This document shows positions 1 through 6,601 of a DNA stretch of 18,092 nucleotides, piece after piece. How positions within the stretch are numbered: the first letter of the stretch is position 1; the number at the start of each line of letters is the position of its first letter. Position numbers and translations under genes: made by a program. The notes under the pieces were generated by a model. That model did not search any database. It was not told the DNA's origin and worked only from the letters and a program-made list of their open reading frames with translations. The DNA comes from Bryobacteraceae bacterium (GTDB lineage: Bacteria; Acidobacteriota; Terriglobia; Bryobacterales; Bryobacteraceae): contig JAICMB010000009.1 in the NCBI GenBank assembly GCA_025929455.1, forward strand, positions 1 to 18,092. The letters run 5' to 3'.

Positions 1-1
1 G

Positions 2-397
2 GGTATGAACGGCAGGGTCGAGGGGAGCGAGGCGCTCATGCTGCCCGGAGTAGGACGCGTTGAAACCGTTAAGACCACGGGCGGCGACCCTTCTATGAAG
101 CTTACGTCGTGGTATACGCCGTCGCTCGGTTGCGCCGAGGTCCAACGTGTCGCGAGCATCGAGCAGGCGAACGGGTCGTATAACGTGAGCGGCATGTATC
201 CGGTGGCGGTCACGGTGGGAATGCCGGACCCGAAACTGTTCAGCGATGAAGGGTTCACCGAAATGGATCCGCTGCAGCTTACGCAACTCCGTATGACCGC
301 GCACGCGAACTCGCGACCGGTTCCGCTGACCGCAACACGGAAGGCGGAAGCCTACCGGCGAGCGTGGGCGTTGTATCGCACGAGTATGGGCCGCTAG
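2..397 (+). CDS. C-terminal part of a probably secreted protein of unknown function (5' end outside window)
   Basis: The frame is open to the left edge, so this is most likely the end of a longer gene; the ATG at position 5 need not be its start. The visible 130-131 residues include a Trp-Tyr-x-Pro-Ser-Leu-x-Cys stretch, followed by a Gly-Met-Pro-Asp-Pro-x-x-Leu-Phe segment and a Phe-Thr-Glu-Met-Asp-Pro tail. From memory this resembles the C-terminal domain of uncharacterised acidobacterial exported proteins, which carry a 'WYxPxLxC' element and a 'PDPxLF' element. No catalytic motif is visible. Its TAG shares the self-complementary CTAG at 394-397 with the stop of the convergent gene. Function unknown. 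Confidence 0.55.
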   Translation, partial: GMNGRVEGSEALMLPGVGRVETVKTTGGDPSMKLTSWYTPSLGCAEVQRVASIEQANGSYNVSGMYPVAVTVGMPDPKLFSDEGFTEMDPLQLTQLRMTAHANSRPVPLTATRKAEAYRRAWALYRTSMGR

Positions 398-855
398 CGC
401 TCGTAAACGGTCGCGTGCCGGTGTGCGACCGTAGAACCTATCAGCGCGCCGGCAAGTGCGCCGATGCCCGCAACCACGCCCACGATCACGCCGCTTAGGT
501 TTGCAAAGTCGCCACCGCTCGCGTTCGTGGTTGCCGCCGCGACTCCTCCGCCCACGGCTGCGCCGGCGCCCGCGCCCAGGCCCAAGCCGATCCACATCGC
601 CCTGTGTCCCGGCGCGCGGCGCACACGGACCACTTCCGATCTCGGCATCGACGTCGGAGCGTTCCCGTTCGCGATCGTGAGTGCCGAACCACCGAATGAT
701 ATGAATCGACCCTGAACATCGGTCCGGCCATCGCTAGAGACCGTGATCTTTTCACCGGGCTTGAGCTGGCGCAAGTTGTCCCAGTCGGAACGGTTTGCGG
801 CGGCCAGCGTGCAGATCGCGAGCAGGGCGATGGCGGGTTTGAGGCGGTGCAGCAT
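394..855 (-). CDS. Small exported Gly-rich protein, hypothetical
   Basis: A 153-residue protein. Residues 1 to about 20 form a signal peptide or N-terminal anchor (short basic start, Ala/Leu/Ile core, Ala-rich cleavage region). A polar stretch of about 55 residues resembles a small beta domain ('LKPGEKITV', 'VQGRFISF', 'ALTIANG', 'MPRSEVVRVRR'). Two glycine/alanine-rich hydrophobic segments near residues 89-108 and 122-142 look like glycine-zipper membrane helices. This build is common for acidobacterial proteins of unknown function; I cannot name a family. It is divergent from the oxidoreductase operon (56 bp between starts) and convergent with the gene on its left. The long antisense frames across it are GC-bias shadows. 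Confidence 0.7.
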   Translation of the reverse strand: MLHRLKPAIALLAICTLAAANRSDWDNLRQLKPGEKITVSSDGRTDVQGRFISFGGSALTIANGNAPTSMPRSEVVRVRRAPGHRAMWIGLGLGAGAGAAVGGGVAAATTNASGGDFANLSGVIVGVVAGIGALAGALIGSTVAHRHATVYER

Positions 856-911
856 AGTGCGATTCTATCCGGCGGCTCGCGTGATAAGCTGGCAAGTCCA
901 GGAGAGAAACG

Positions 912-1511
912 ATGGCGGGACAAGGCGCCGAGCGGCGCGAAGTGTTGCGGGTGATGAGCATGGCGACGGCGGCTGCGGCCTTTGGCGGGTTTGAGCGATG
1001 GGCGTTTGCGGGGCAAGCCGGACGGCCGGGCGACGCGAAATACCGGCCGCAATTCTTTTCGCCTGACGAGTACGCTGCAATTGAACGCCTGACCGATTTG
1101 ATCATCCCCGCCGATAGCGACAGTCCGGGAGCCGCCGCAGCGGGCGTCAGCGAGTTCATCGACTTCATGGCCGCGCACGATCCCGAAATCCAATATCCAT
1201 TCCGCACCGGACTGGTTTGGCTCGAGGCGCACTCGCGCGACGTGCACGGCCGGCGATTCCTGGAGCTTGCACCGGAACAGCAGACCGGAATTCTGGAAAC
1301 GCTCGCATACGCCAAGCATGCCCGCCCGGGCGAAGAGGACGGGCGCGCGTTTTTCAAGCTGGCGCGTTCGTACACCGTGATGGGCTTTTACACCAGCCGG
1401 ATCGGAATGCAGGCCCTGCAATATCCGGGACTGCGGTTCTATTCTGCGTCGCCCGCGTGCCCGCATACAAACGATCCCGAGCACCGGCATCTACCGCCGC
1501 CGGTGGTGTAG
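912..1511 (+). CDS. Gluconate 2-dehydrogenase subunit 3-like protein (Tat-exported small subunit)
   Basis: A 199-residue protein. Its N terminus has a twin Arg (Glu-Arg-Arg-Glu-Val-Leu) followed by an Ala-rich hydrophobic stretch, consistent with a Tat signal peptide. The body matches the gluconate 2-dehydrogenase subunit 3 family: 'FFSPDEYAAIERLTDLIIPADSDSPGA', then a helix ending 'FIDFMAAHD', and a 'MGFYTSRIGMQALQYPG' segment near the C terminus. In this family the small subunit accompanies a FAD-containing GMC subunit and carries it across the inner membrane by the Tat route. The ATG follows a good Shine-Dalgarno site (AGGAGA at 900-905). The next gene, 14 bp downstream, encodes the matching catalytic subunit. 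Family clear; substrate unknown. Confidence 0.85.
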   Translation: MAGQGAERREVLRVMSMATAAAAFGGFERWAFAGQAGRPGDAKYRPQFFSPDEYAAIERLTDLIIPADSDSPGAAAAGVSEFIDFMAAHDPEIQYPFRTGLVWLEAHSRDVHGRRFLELAPEQQTGILETLAYAKHARPGEEDGRAFFKLARSYTVMGFYTSRIGMQALQYPGLRFYSASPACPHTNDPEHRHLPPPVV

Positions 1512-1525
1512 CCGCGAGGTCTCGC

Positions 1526-3196
1526 ATGCCACAACAGAAATACGACGTCATCGTGATCGGGACCGGGGCCGGCGGCGGAATGGCGATTCATACGCTGTGC
1601 GCCGCGGGATTGAAAGTGTGCGCGCTGAACGCCGGCCGCGCGCTCAATCCCGCGAAAGACTTTCGCAACCATCGCATGCCGTACGACATGAAATTCCGCG
1701 GCTTCGGCGATCCGAAGAAGCGCGCGCAGTCGTACGGCTATATGGACAACGAGTACACGTCTGGCGCGTGGGAGCACGAGATCGCGTTCACCACCGCGCC
1801 CGGCACACGCTGGATGTGGCCGCGCTGCTACGCCGTCGGAGGCAAGACAAACTTCTGGGGGCGGTCGTCGGCTCGCTTCAGCGAGATTGATTTCAGCGCC
1901 GCCTCGCGCGACGGCTACGACGTCGACTGGCCGCTCAGCTACGACGACATCGCGCCGTACTACAGCCGCGTCGAACGCCTGATCGGTGTCGCCAGCACCG
2001 TGCAGAATCGTCACAGCAATCCCGACGGCGACTATCTGCCGCCCATGAATTTCCGCTGCATCGACCGCATTCTCGAAGCGGGCAGCAAAAAGATCGGCGT
2101 GCCCTATCTGCCGGACCGCATCGCGCAGCTCACCGCCGATCACGGCGGACGTCCGGCGTGCCACTACTGCGCCGGCTGCACCACGGGCTGCGACACGGGT
2201 TCGTTTTTTTCGACGCCGTGGGTATTCCTTCCGCTCGCGACCAAGACGGGCAATCTGGAGCTGCGCACGAACGCGCTTGCGAAGAATATCCTGACCGATT
2301 CCGATGGCCGGGCAACCGGCGTGGCGTACATCGACCGCAACACGAAACAGGAAGTAGAAGTGCATGCGCGCGCGGTGGTCGTCGGAGCCTCGTGCATCGA
2401 AAGCGCGCGAATCATGTTGAACTCGAAATCGCGGCACTGGCCGGCAGGCATCGCCAACTCCAGCGGGCAGCTCGGCCGCAATCTCTGCGATCACTTGTAT
2501 GGCGGATCCGCGCGCGGTTTCCTGCCCCAGTTGCGCGGCCAGCCGCCGTTTCCGGATAACGTGTCGGACAGCACCATCGCGTGGATGCCGCGCTGGCAGA
2601 ACCTGGACAACCCGCGGCGAGAGAAATTCATTCGCGGATACTCCGTGTATCCGGGCGGCGGCTGCGGCTCGTTTCCCTGGTATTACCACGACGTCGAAGG
2701 ATTCGGTACGGAGTTCAAGCGCGAAATACGGCGCCGCTATCCCACGCCCGTAAGCTTTACGGTGCAGGCCCCGACGCAGCGCTCGGACCACAATTTCGTC
2801 GACCTCGATCCGGAGGTGAAGGACGTCTACGGCATCCCCGTCGTGCGCATTCACTTTCAATGGGACGAGAACACGCTGCTCATGTGGGAGCATTCGAAAG
2901 AAGTCTGCCGCGAGCTGATCGAAGCGGCGGACGGCGAGTACGCGGGCGCGGCGGAGCATCCGGAGATTCCGGGCTATAGCCTGCACGAGACCGGAACCTG
3001 CCGCATGGGCCACGATCCGAAGCGGTTCGTCACCAATGCGTTCGGACAGACGCACGATGTTCCGAACCTGTACGTCTGCGACGCCAGCCTGTTCCCGAAC
3101 TGTACGGACAAAACGACCACGATATCGATCCTGGCTTTTACGTTACGGAACTGCGAACACCTGATCGAGCAGATGCGCTCGGGCGCGATCGCGTAG
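1526..3196 (+). CDS. GMC-family FAD oxidoreductase, catalytic subunit
   Basis: A 556-residue protein starting at an ATG preceded by CGAGGT (1515-1520). The FAD-binding Rossmann motif G-T-G-A-G-G is at residues 12-17, and 'YAVGGKTNFWG' near 102-112 is the usual GMC signature region. The C-terminal GMC domain has His487 in 'HETGTCRMG' and Asn525 in 'PNCTDKTTT', the positions of the catalytic His and His/Asn pair. Cys212, Cys215, Cys218 and Cys222 form a cluster like the one that holds a 3Fe-4S centre in bacterial FAD glucose dehydrogenase. It has no signal peptide and probably hitch-hikes on the upstream Tat subunit. It likely oxidises a sugar, polyol or sugar acid in the periplasm; substrate unknown. 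No cytochrome c subunit follows in this window. Confidence 0.88.
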   Translation: MPQQKYDVIVIGTGAGGGMAIHTLCAAGLKVCALNAGRALNPAKDFRNHRMPYDMKFRGFGDPKKRAQSYGYMDNEYTSGAWEHEIAFTTAPGTRWMWPRCYAVGGKTNFWGRSSARFSEIDFSAASRDGYDVDWPLSYDDIAPYYSRVERLIGVASTVQNRHSNPDGDYLPPMNFRCIDRILEAGSKKIGVPYLPDRIAQLTADHGGRPACHYCAGCTTGCDTGSFFSTPWVFLPLATKTGNLELRTNALAKNILTDSDGRATGVAYIDRNTKQEVEVHARAVVVGASCIESARIMLNSKSRHWPAGIANSSGQLGRNLCDHLYGGSARGFLPQLRGQPPFPDNVSDSTIAWMPRWQNLDNPRREKFIRGYSVYPGGGCGSFPWYYHDVEGFGTEFKREIRRRYPTPVSFTVQAPTQRSDHNFVDLDPEVKDVYGIPVVRIHFQWDENTLLMWEHSKEVCRELIEAADGEYAGAAEHPEIPGYSLHETGTCRMGHDPKRFVTNAFGQTHDVPNLYVCDASLFPNCTDKTTTISILAFTLRNCEHLIEQMRSGAIA

Positions 3197-3316
3197 GCCC
3201 ACAGCGGCTCCGTTCAGGCCGGGTTTGCGCATGTTCGGTTGCGCTCTAAGGCGTTTCACCCGTTATCACTGCCCTGCCGCCGAATAAGTGTGCTTCAATG
3301 GGGTGTTTGTAACGCT

Positions 3317-4348
3317 ATGGCAGATCAGGCCTTAAAGTTCCGTCGGGCGTTGCGGGCGACACATCGACGTGTCCGGGAGATGGGAATGATTGCCAAGGGC
3401 CTGCTCTCTCCCGATCATCCGGTGATGGCCCACATCATCCCGATCCGGCGCTGCAATCTCTCCTGCGCGTATTGCAACGAGTACGACGACCATTCAAAAC
3501 CTGTGCCGCTGGACATCATGATCGAGCGGCTGGACCGCCTCGCCGATCTCGGCACGACCATTGTGACGTTCAGCGGCGGCGAACCGCTGCTGCATCCGGG
3601 CCTCGACGCGCTGATCGCGCATCTGCGCTTCCGCGGCGTCATTGCCGGGATGATTACGAACGGGTATCTGCTTACGCCGGACCGCATACGGCGGTTGAAC
3701 CGCGTCGGTCTCGACCACATGCAGATCAGCATCGATAACACGATGCCGGACGACGTGTCGAAGAAAAGTCTGAAGGTGCTGGACAAGAAACTCCAGATGC
3801 TTTCAGACCACGCCGAGTTCCATGTCAACATCAATTCCGTGCTCGGCGGCGGCATTCGCAACCCGGAGGACGCGCTGATCGTGGGCAAGCGCGCTATCGA
3901 GTTGGGGTTCACTTCGACCGTGGGCATCATTCACGATGGCGACGGGCAACTGCGGCCCATCGGCGAGCGCGAGCGCGCGGTTTTTCTCGAAATGAAGAAG
4001 TTCGAGAAGAAGAACTTCTCGCGATTGAACTATTTCCAGAACGATATTGCCAACGGCCAGCCCTCCAACTGGCGCTGCCGCGCGGGTGCGCGCTATTTAT
4101 ACGTTTGCGAGAACGGGCTCGTGCACTATTGTTCGCAGCAGCGCGGCTATCCCGGCAAGCCGCTTAGCGAGTACGGCGTAGAGGACATCCGGCGCGAATT
4201 TCTGACCGCGAAGAGCTGCGCGCCGTACTGCACCGTTTCGTGCGTGCACCAGGTTTCGTACATGGATTTTTGGCGCGCGCCGCAAACGCTGGCAGCACCC
4301 GAGCCGGAGCCAGTCCCAGCCGCGGGCCTGGTCCAGATCGAACCCTGA
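3317..4348 (+). CDS. Radical SAM protein with SPASM-like C-terminal cysteines
   Basis: A 343-residue protein. The radical SAM cluster motif C-x3-C-x2-C is Cys46, Cys50 and Cys53 ('RRCNLSCAYC'). The SAM-binding 'FSGGEPLLHPG' follows at about residues 85-95 and 'ISIDN' further on. The C-terminal third has at least six cysteines ('WRCRAGARYLYVCENG', 'HYC', 'SCAPYCTVSC'), as in SPASM/twitch domains that bind auxiliary Fe-S clusters. The substrate cannot be told: no recognisable peptide precursor or cofactor-pathway gene is adjacent. A TTG at 3239 would add 26 residues, but ATG 3317 gives the more natural basic N terminus. It stands alone, 120 bp after the oxidoreductase gene and 348 bp before the next gene. 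Confidence 0.85.
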   Translation: MADQALKFRRALRATHRRVREMGMIAKGLLSPDHPVMAHIIPIRRCNLSCAYCNEYDDHSKPVPLDIMIERLDRLADLGTTIVTFSGGEPLLHPGLDALIAHLRFRGVIAGMITNGYLLTPDRIRRLNRVGLDHMQISIDNTMPDDVSKKSLKVLDKKLQMLSDHAEFHVNINSVLGGGIRNPEDALIVGKRAIELGFTSTVGIIHDGDGQLRPIGERERAVFLEMKKFEKKNFSRLNYFQNDIANGQPSNWRCRAGARYLYVCENGLVHYCSQQRGYPGKPLSEYGVEDIRREFLTAKSCAPYCTVSCVHQVSYMDFWRAPQTLAAPEPEPVPAAGLVQIEP

Positions 4349-4696
4349 GGAGTGTCGCAGCCCTCGCGACAGTCCTAAATAGTTGCGCCAATTGGAACTG
4401 CCCGCCGTCGCGCCGGCTGGTGCCGCGTGCTGTCGTATTCTCAGGAGAGACACCGCCTGTAAGTGATTCAGGTCCTTTAGCTCAGCGGCCTCGCATCTTC
4501 AACAACTCGCCCGGAGCCGGAGAAACGCTGAGAACTGGAAAAACGGCTGAGTTCCCAAAATTCCCACAGTGTGTTATCAACCCGTGCGGATTGTCCGATA
4601 ATGGAAAGAGAAGCGGTGACACTGATATTCCGCGAGCGGTCCGGGTGTGTGATAGACTTCGGGACGAATCGCGAGTAGTTGTTTCGCGAGTTGATC
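4349..4696. other. 348-bp gene-free stretch
   Basis: I see no supported coding frame here. A 6-bp inverted repeat (TGTCGC / GCGACA) just after the radical SAM stop, near 4353-4371, could end transcription, but no T-run follows it. The right third is more AT-rich and holds a GATAAT-like box near 4597 and a direct repeat just before the next gene, listed separately. This is the likely promoter region of the Panacea gene. Confidence 0.4.
4669..4691 (+). promoter_or_regulatory. Direct repeat TCGCGAGT before the Panacea gene; possible operator
   Basis: TCGCGAGT occurs at 4669-4676 and again at 4684-4691, 15 bp apart. Each copy contains the palindrome TCGCGA, and the second ends 5 bp before the ATG at 4697. 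Paired half-sites over the start of a toxin-antitoxin operon are typical of autoregulation, so this is a candidate operator. It could also be chance in GC-rich DNA. The GAG of the second copy may double as a weak ribosome binding site. Confidence 0.3.
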
Positions 4697-5242
4697 ATGT
4701 TATTGCCCTTCAACGAGGCCAAGGCTACGCAGGCGGCCGCGGTGCTGCTTAAGTTGCGCGGTGGGCGTATGAAGTACCTCAAGCTCATCAAGTTGCTTTA
4801 CCTCGCTGATCGCGAGGCTCTCTTGCGGTGGGGGCGCCCGATCACTACCGATCGGTTCGTATCGATGGACCATGGGCCCGTGGTGAGTCGTATCTTCGAC
4901 TTGATAAGTTCAGAGCCCGCTCCCGACGACCGCTCATTGTGGCATCGGCACATCAAAACGGTCGACAATTGGGACGTAAAGCTCGAATCAGACCCTGACA
5001 ACGGAGAACTGTCCCCGGCAGAAGAAGAGTTGCTGGCCGAAATTTTTTCGCTTCACGGGAATAAGTATCGCTGGGACTTGGTGCGCGAACTTCACGGTTT
5101 TCCGGAGTGGCGGGACTCGCAAGGCAGTTCATCGCCCATAACCTACGCAGACATTTTCCGAGCGGCTGGCCGCGAATACGCCGACGAGATGCTCGGGGAT
5201 CTCGAAGCGCTCGCGACCACTGAGCATCTTCTCGGCCGGTAG
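4697..5242 (+). CDS. Panacea (SocA/DUF4065) domain protein, probable antitoxin
   Basis: A 181-residue protein with the hallmarks of the Panacea domain (Pfam DUF4065, as in SocA): 'MKYLKLIKLLYLADREAL' at about residues 25-42, then 'WGRPITTDRFVSMDHGPVVSRIFDLI', and a C-terminal 'SPAEEELLAEIF' helix with 'WDLVRELHGFPEW'. Panacea proteins are known as antitoxins for many unrelated toxin domains and also occur as the proteolytic adaptor SocA. A TTG at 4679 would add six residues; ATG 4697 lies closer to the domain and is preferred. The next gene starts 8 bp after its stop, so the two are probably co-transcribed as a toxin-antitoxin pair. Family assignment is firm; the antitoxin role is inferred. 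Confidence 0.85.
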   Translation: MLLPFNEAKATQAAAVLLKLRGGRMKYLKLIKLLYLADREALLRWGRPITTDRFVSMDHGPVVSRIFDLISSEPAPDDRSLWHRHIKTVDNWDVKLESDPDNGELSPAEEELLAEIFSLHGNKYRWDLVRELHGFPEWRDSQGSSSPITYADIFRAAGREYADEMLGDLEALATTEHLLGR

Positions 5243-5250
5243 GCCGAGTG

Positions 5251-5637
5251 ATGCAATGCGGTACATCCTTCCTCATGCCCGCACCTGGCGGTTCCGCCAC
5301 GCCACATTTGTGGATTATTATCACTGATCCTGATCCGCAATGCGTGATCGTGAGTCTCTCGACGTTGCGGCACGCGAAAGATCAGACCGTGATCTTGCGT
5401 CCCGGCGATCATCCTTTCGTTCAACATGACACGATGGTCTTTTACCTTGACGCTAGAATCGTGGATGTCAATGTCCTTCAGGCGTTAGTCGATGATCGGT
5501 CGGCCGTCCTGCACGCGGACTGTCCTGCTTCGACACTGAAGCTTATCCAATCTGGCGCGCACGCGTCCGATTTCACACCGCGCAAGGTAGCTCAGTTTTG
5601 TCGCGAGAAGCTTCGCAAGGCCAGCGGTCCTGTATGA
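5251..5637 (+). CDS. Small PemK-like protein, candidate toxin partner of the Panacea protein
   Basis: A 128-residue protein; the ATG at 5251 is directly preceded by an in-frame GTG at 5248. Short beta-like strands fill the first 75 residues: 'HLWIIITDPD', 'CVIVSLSTL', 'DQTVILRPGDHPFVQHDTMVFYLDARIV'. The 'GDHPFVxHDTxVxYxxARI' pattern recalls small SH3-barrel proteins of the PemK/MazF type, which are ribonuclease toxins, but I cannot confirm membership. The C terminus is helical and basic ('PRKVAQFCREKLRKAS'). It sits 8 bp downstream of the Panacea gene, the usual place for the protein that a Panacea antitoxin neutralises. Toxin function is inference from this pairing; it could be an uncharacterised partner of other activity. 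Confidence 0.6.
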   Translation: MQCGTSFLMPAPGGSATPHLWIIITDPDPQCVIVSLSTLRHAKDQTVILRPGDHPFVQHDTMVFYLDARIVDVNVLQALVDDRSAVLHADCPASTLKLIQSGAHASDFTPRKVAQFCREKLRKASGPV

Positions 5638-6036
5638 CTTGCTTCCCGCATCGACCACGGAGGGCGTGCTCAGCGCGGCTAGAAAATGGTCCGCGTGTCA
5701 TTCGACGGGTCGGTTGGATAACGGGCGCGTTCATCCGGGTCCCTTCCCGTTTCGTATTCGAGGCCCGCGGTCGCCGGCGATCTGTACAATGCCCAGGATT
5801 GGTCAGCGCTTCCGGGCATGAAACCGGCATTACCAGCCAGAACGGCTCACGCCTGCGATTGGCGCGGCAATCACCCGACATTGCTGCACACCGGTTCAGA
5901 CGCGAACGCCGTCACGACGCGGCCTCGGATTCGTTAACCGACAGCGTGGATGCTGTTGAGTTCCAGAATCTCTCAACCGGGCGGCGCGCGTGAGCGCGAG
6001 CCCGTTCCGGCGGCGGCGTTGGTGAACATCGTGCGC
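5638..6036. other. 399-bp stretch without a supported gene
   Basis: Open frames on both strands lack ribosome binding sites, domain signals and realistic amino-acid composition. The most protein-like one is a 46-residue minus-strand frame at 5679-5819 (ATG at 5819, TAG at 5679) with 'SWALYRSPATAGLEYE'. It has no recognisable family and no Shine-Dalgarno site and may be chance. I see no tRNA, terminator or repeat. It may hold remnants of a lost gene beside the toxin-antitoxin cassette. Confidence 0.35.
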
Positions 6037-6540
6037 TTAGTTCTTTACGCCGACCGTTTCCGTCCGCCGCAGCAGCGGCTTGACCACCGGACCGCCGCAC
6101 ACGCCGACACCAGTGTTCGTCAAAGCATTCAGCAGATTGTAAAGGACGGCATAGACCAACTTCTCCGAAACCGGCTGCTTGCCAGGCAAGCGGAAGGTAG
6201 ACGGCAGTTCCTTCGCGATCTGTATGCGCACGGCGTGCGGCAGTGCGCGGCCGGAGCGGTCGCGCTGGTTGGCGATCGAAATCGGTGTCTGCAACACAGC
6301 GCCTGACCGGCCGTCGACGTAAAACTGGCAGCGCGAAAACCAGCCGAGATTGCCTGGGTCCGCTGCATCGAACAGCAGCAGGGGCGCCTGCCGCTCGTTG
6401 GCCGCGAGTTCGACGGCAAGCGTGCGGTTGCTCTCCGAAATGCGGAACTCGAACCCCGCCTGTTTCGCGATGCTGCCGACGAAATCCGTATCCAGTTCCA
6501 ATAGCAGGAACTTGTGGCCGCCCGCGTGTAAAACCTGCAT
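6037..6540 (-). CDS. Hypothetical protein, 167 aa, downstream of the ADOP permease
   Basis: Not recognised. It has no signal peptide or membrane segment. The first two thirds look like mixed alpha/beta ('KFLLLELDTDFVGSIAKQAGFEFRI', 'LAVELAANERQAPLLLFDAAD', 'CQFYVDGRSGAVLQTPI'), followed by a helical 'SEKLVYAVLYNLLNALTNTGVGVCGGP'. This frame is preferred over the longer overlapping minus-strand frame at 5912-6559 because its composition is that of a folded protein, while the other is Arg/Ala-rich. It starts 61 bp after the permease stop on the same strand. A TATAAT box and a hairpin lie in between, so it may be transcribed on its own. Function unknown. Confidence 0.65.
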   Translation of the reverse strand: MQVLHAGGHKFLLLELDTDFVGSIAKQAGFEFRISESNRTLAVELAANERQAPLLLFDAADPGNLGWFSRCQFYVDGRSGAVLQTPISIANQRDRSGRALPHAVRIQIAKELPSTFRLPGKQPVSEKLVYAVLYNLLNALTNTGVGVCGGPVVKPLLRRTETVGVKN

Positions 6541-6551
6541 AAATTAGGTCT

Positions 6552-6572
6552 GCCGGCAAGATTCCTTGCGGC
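6552..6572 (-). terminator. Short hairpin between ADOP permease and the hypothetical gene
   Basis: GCCGGCAAG / CTTGCGGC can pair into an 8-bp stem with one bulged G and a four-base loop. It lies 12 bp upstream of the start of the hypothetical gene and about 30 bp after the permease stop, in an AT-rich gap. It might end permease transcription or act in the leader of the next gene; there is no clean T-run on either strand. Confidence 0.3.
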
Positions 6573-6580
6573 TAAATCTA

Positions 6581-6586
6581 ATTATA
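6581..6586 (-). promoter_or_regulatory. TATAAT, possible -10 box for the hypothetical gene
   Basis: A perfect TATAAT on the minus strand, about 41 bp before the ATG at 6540, in an AT-rich island within GC-rich DNA. I cannot find a convincing -35 element at the right distance, so this is only a suggestion that the 167-aa gene has its own promoter. Confidence 0.25.
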
Positions 6587-6601
6587 AGGTCTGGCGCAAG
6601 A

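Noticed and set aside
495..1490. Long minus-strand open frame across the exported protein and the Tat subunit gene
   Set aside because: Overlaps two genes with good evidence; composition typical of antisense GC-rich frames.
1439..3055. Very long minus-strand open frame opposite the GMC gene
   Set aside because: Arg/Ala-rich product with no domain; mirror of the strong codon bias of the real gene, which has clear FAD and GMC motifs.
3231..3316. TTG start at 3239 for the radical SAM protein
   Set aside because: No ribosome binding site and an atypical N-terminal extension; ATG 3317 fits better.
4353..4371. Inverted repeat after the radical SAM gene as a Rho-independent terminator
   Set aside because: Only a 6-bp stem and no T-run; too weak to list as a terminator.
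4476..4488. TTTAGCTCAGCGG, like the D-arm/A-box of a tRNA
   Set aside because: No acceptor stem, anticodon arm or T-arm (GGTTCGAATCC type) can be built around it; a lone chance match.
5912..6559. 215-codon minus-strand frame overlapping the 167-aa hypothetical gene
   Set aside because: Arg/Ala/Gly-rich without fold-like pattern; the 6037-6540 frame has balanced composition and regular hydrophobic strands.
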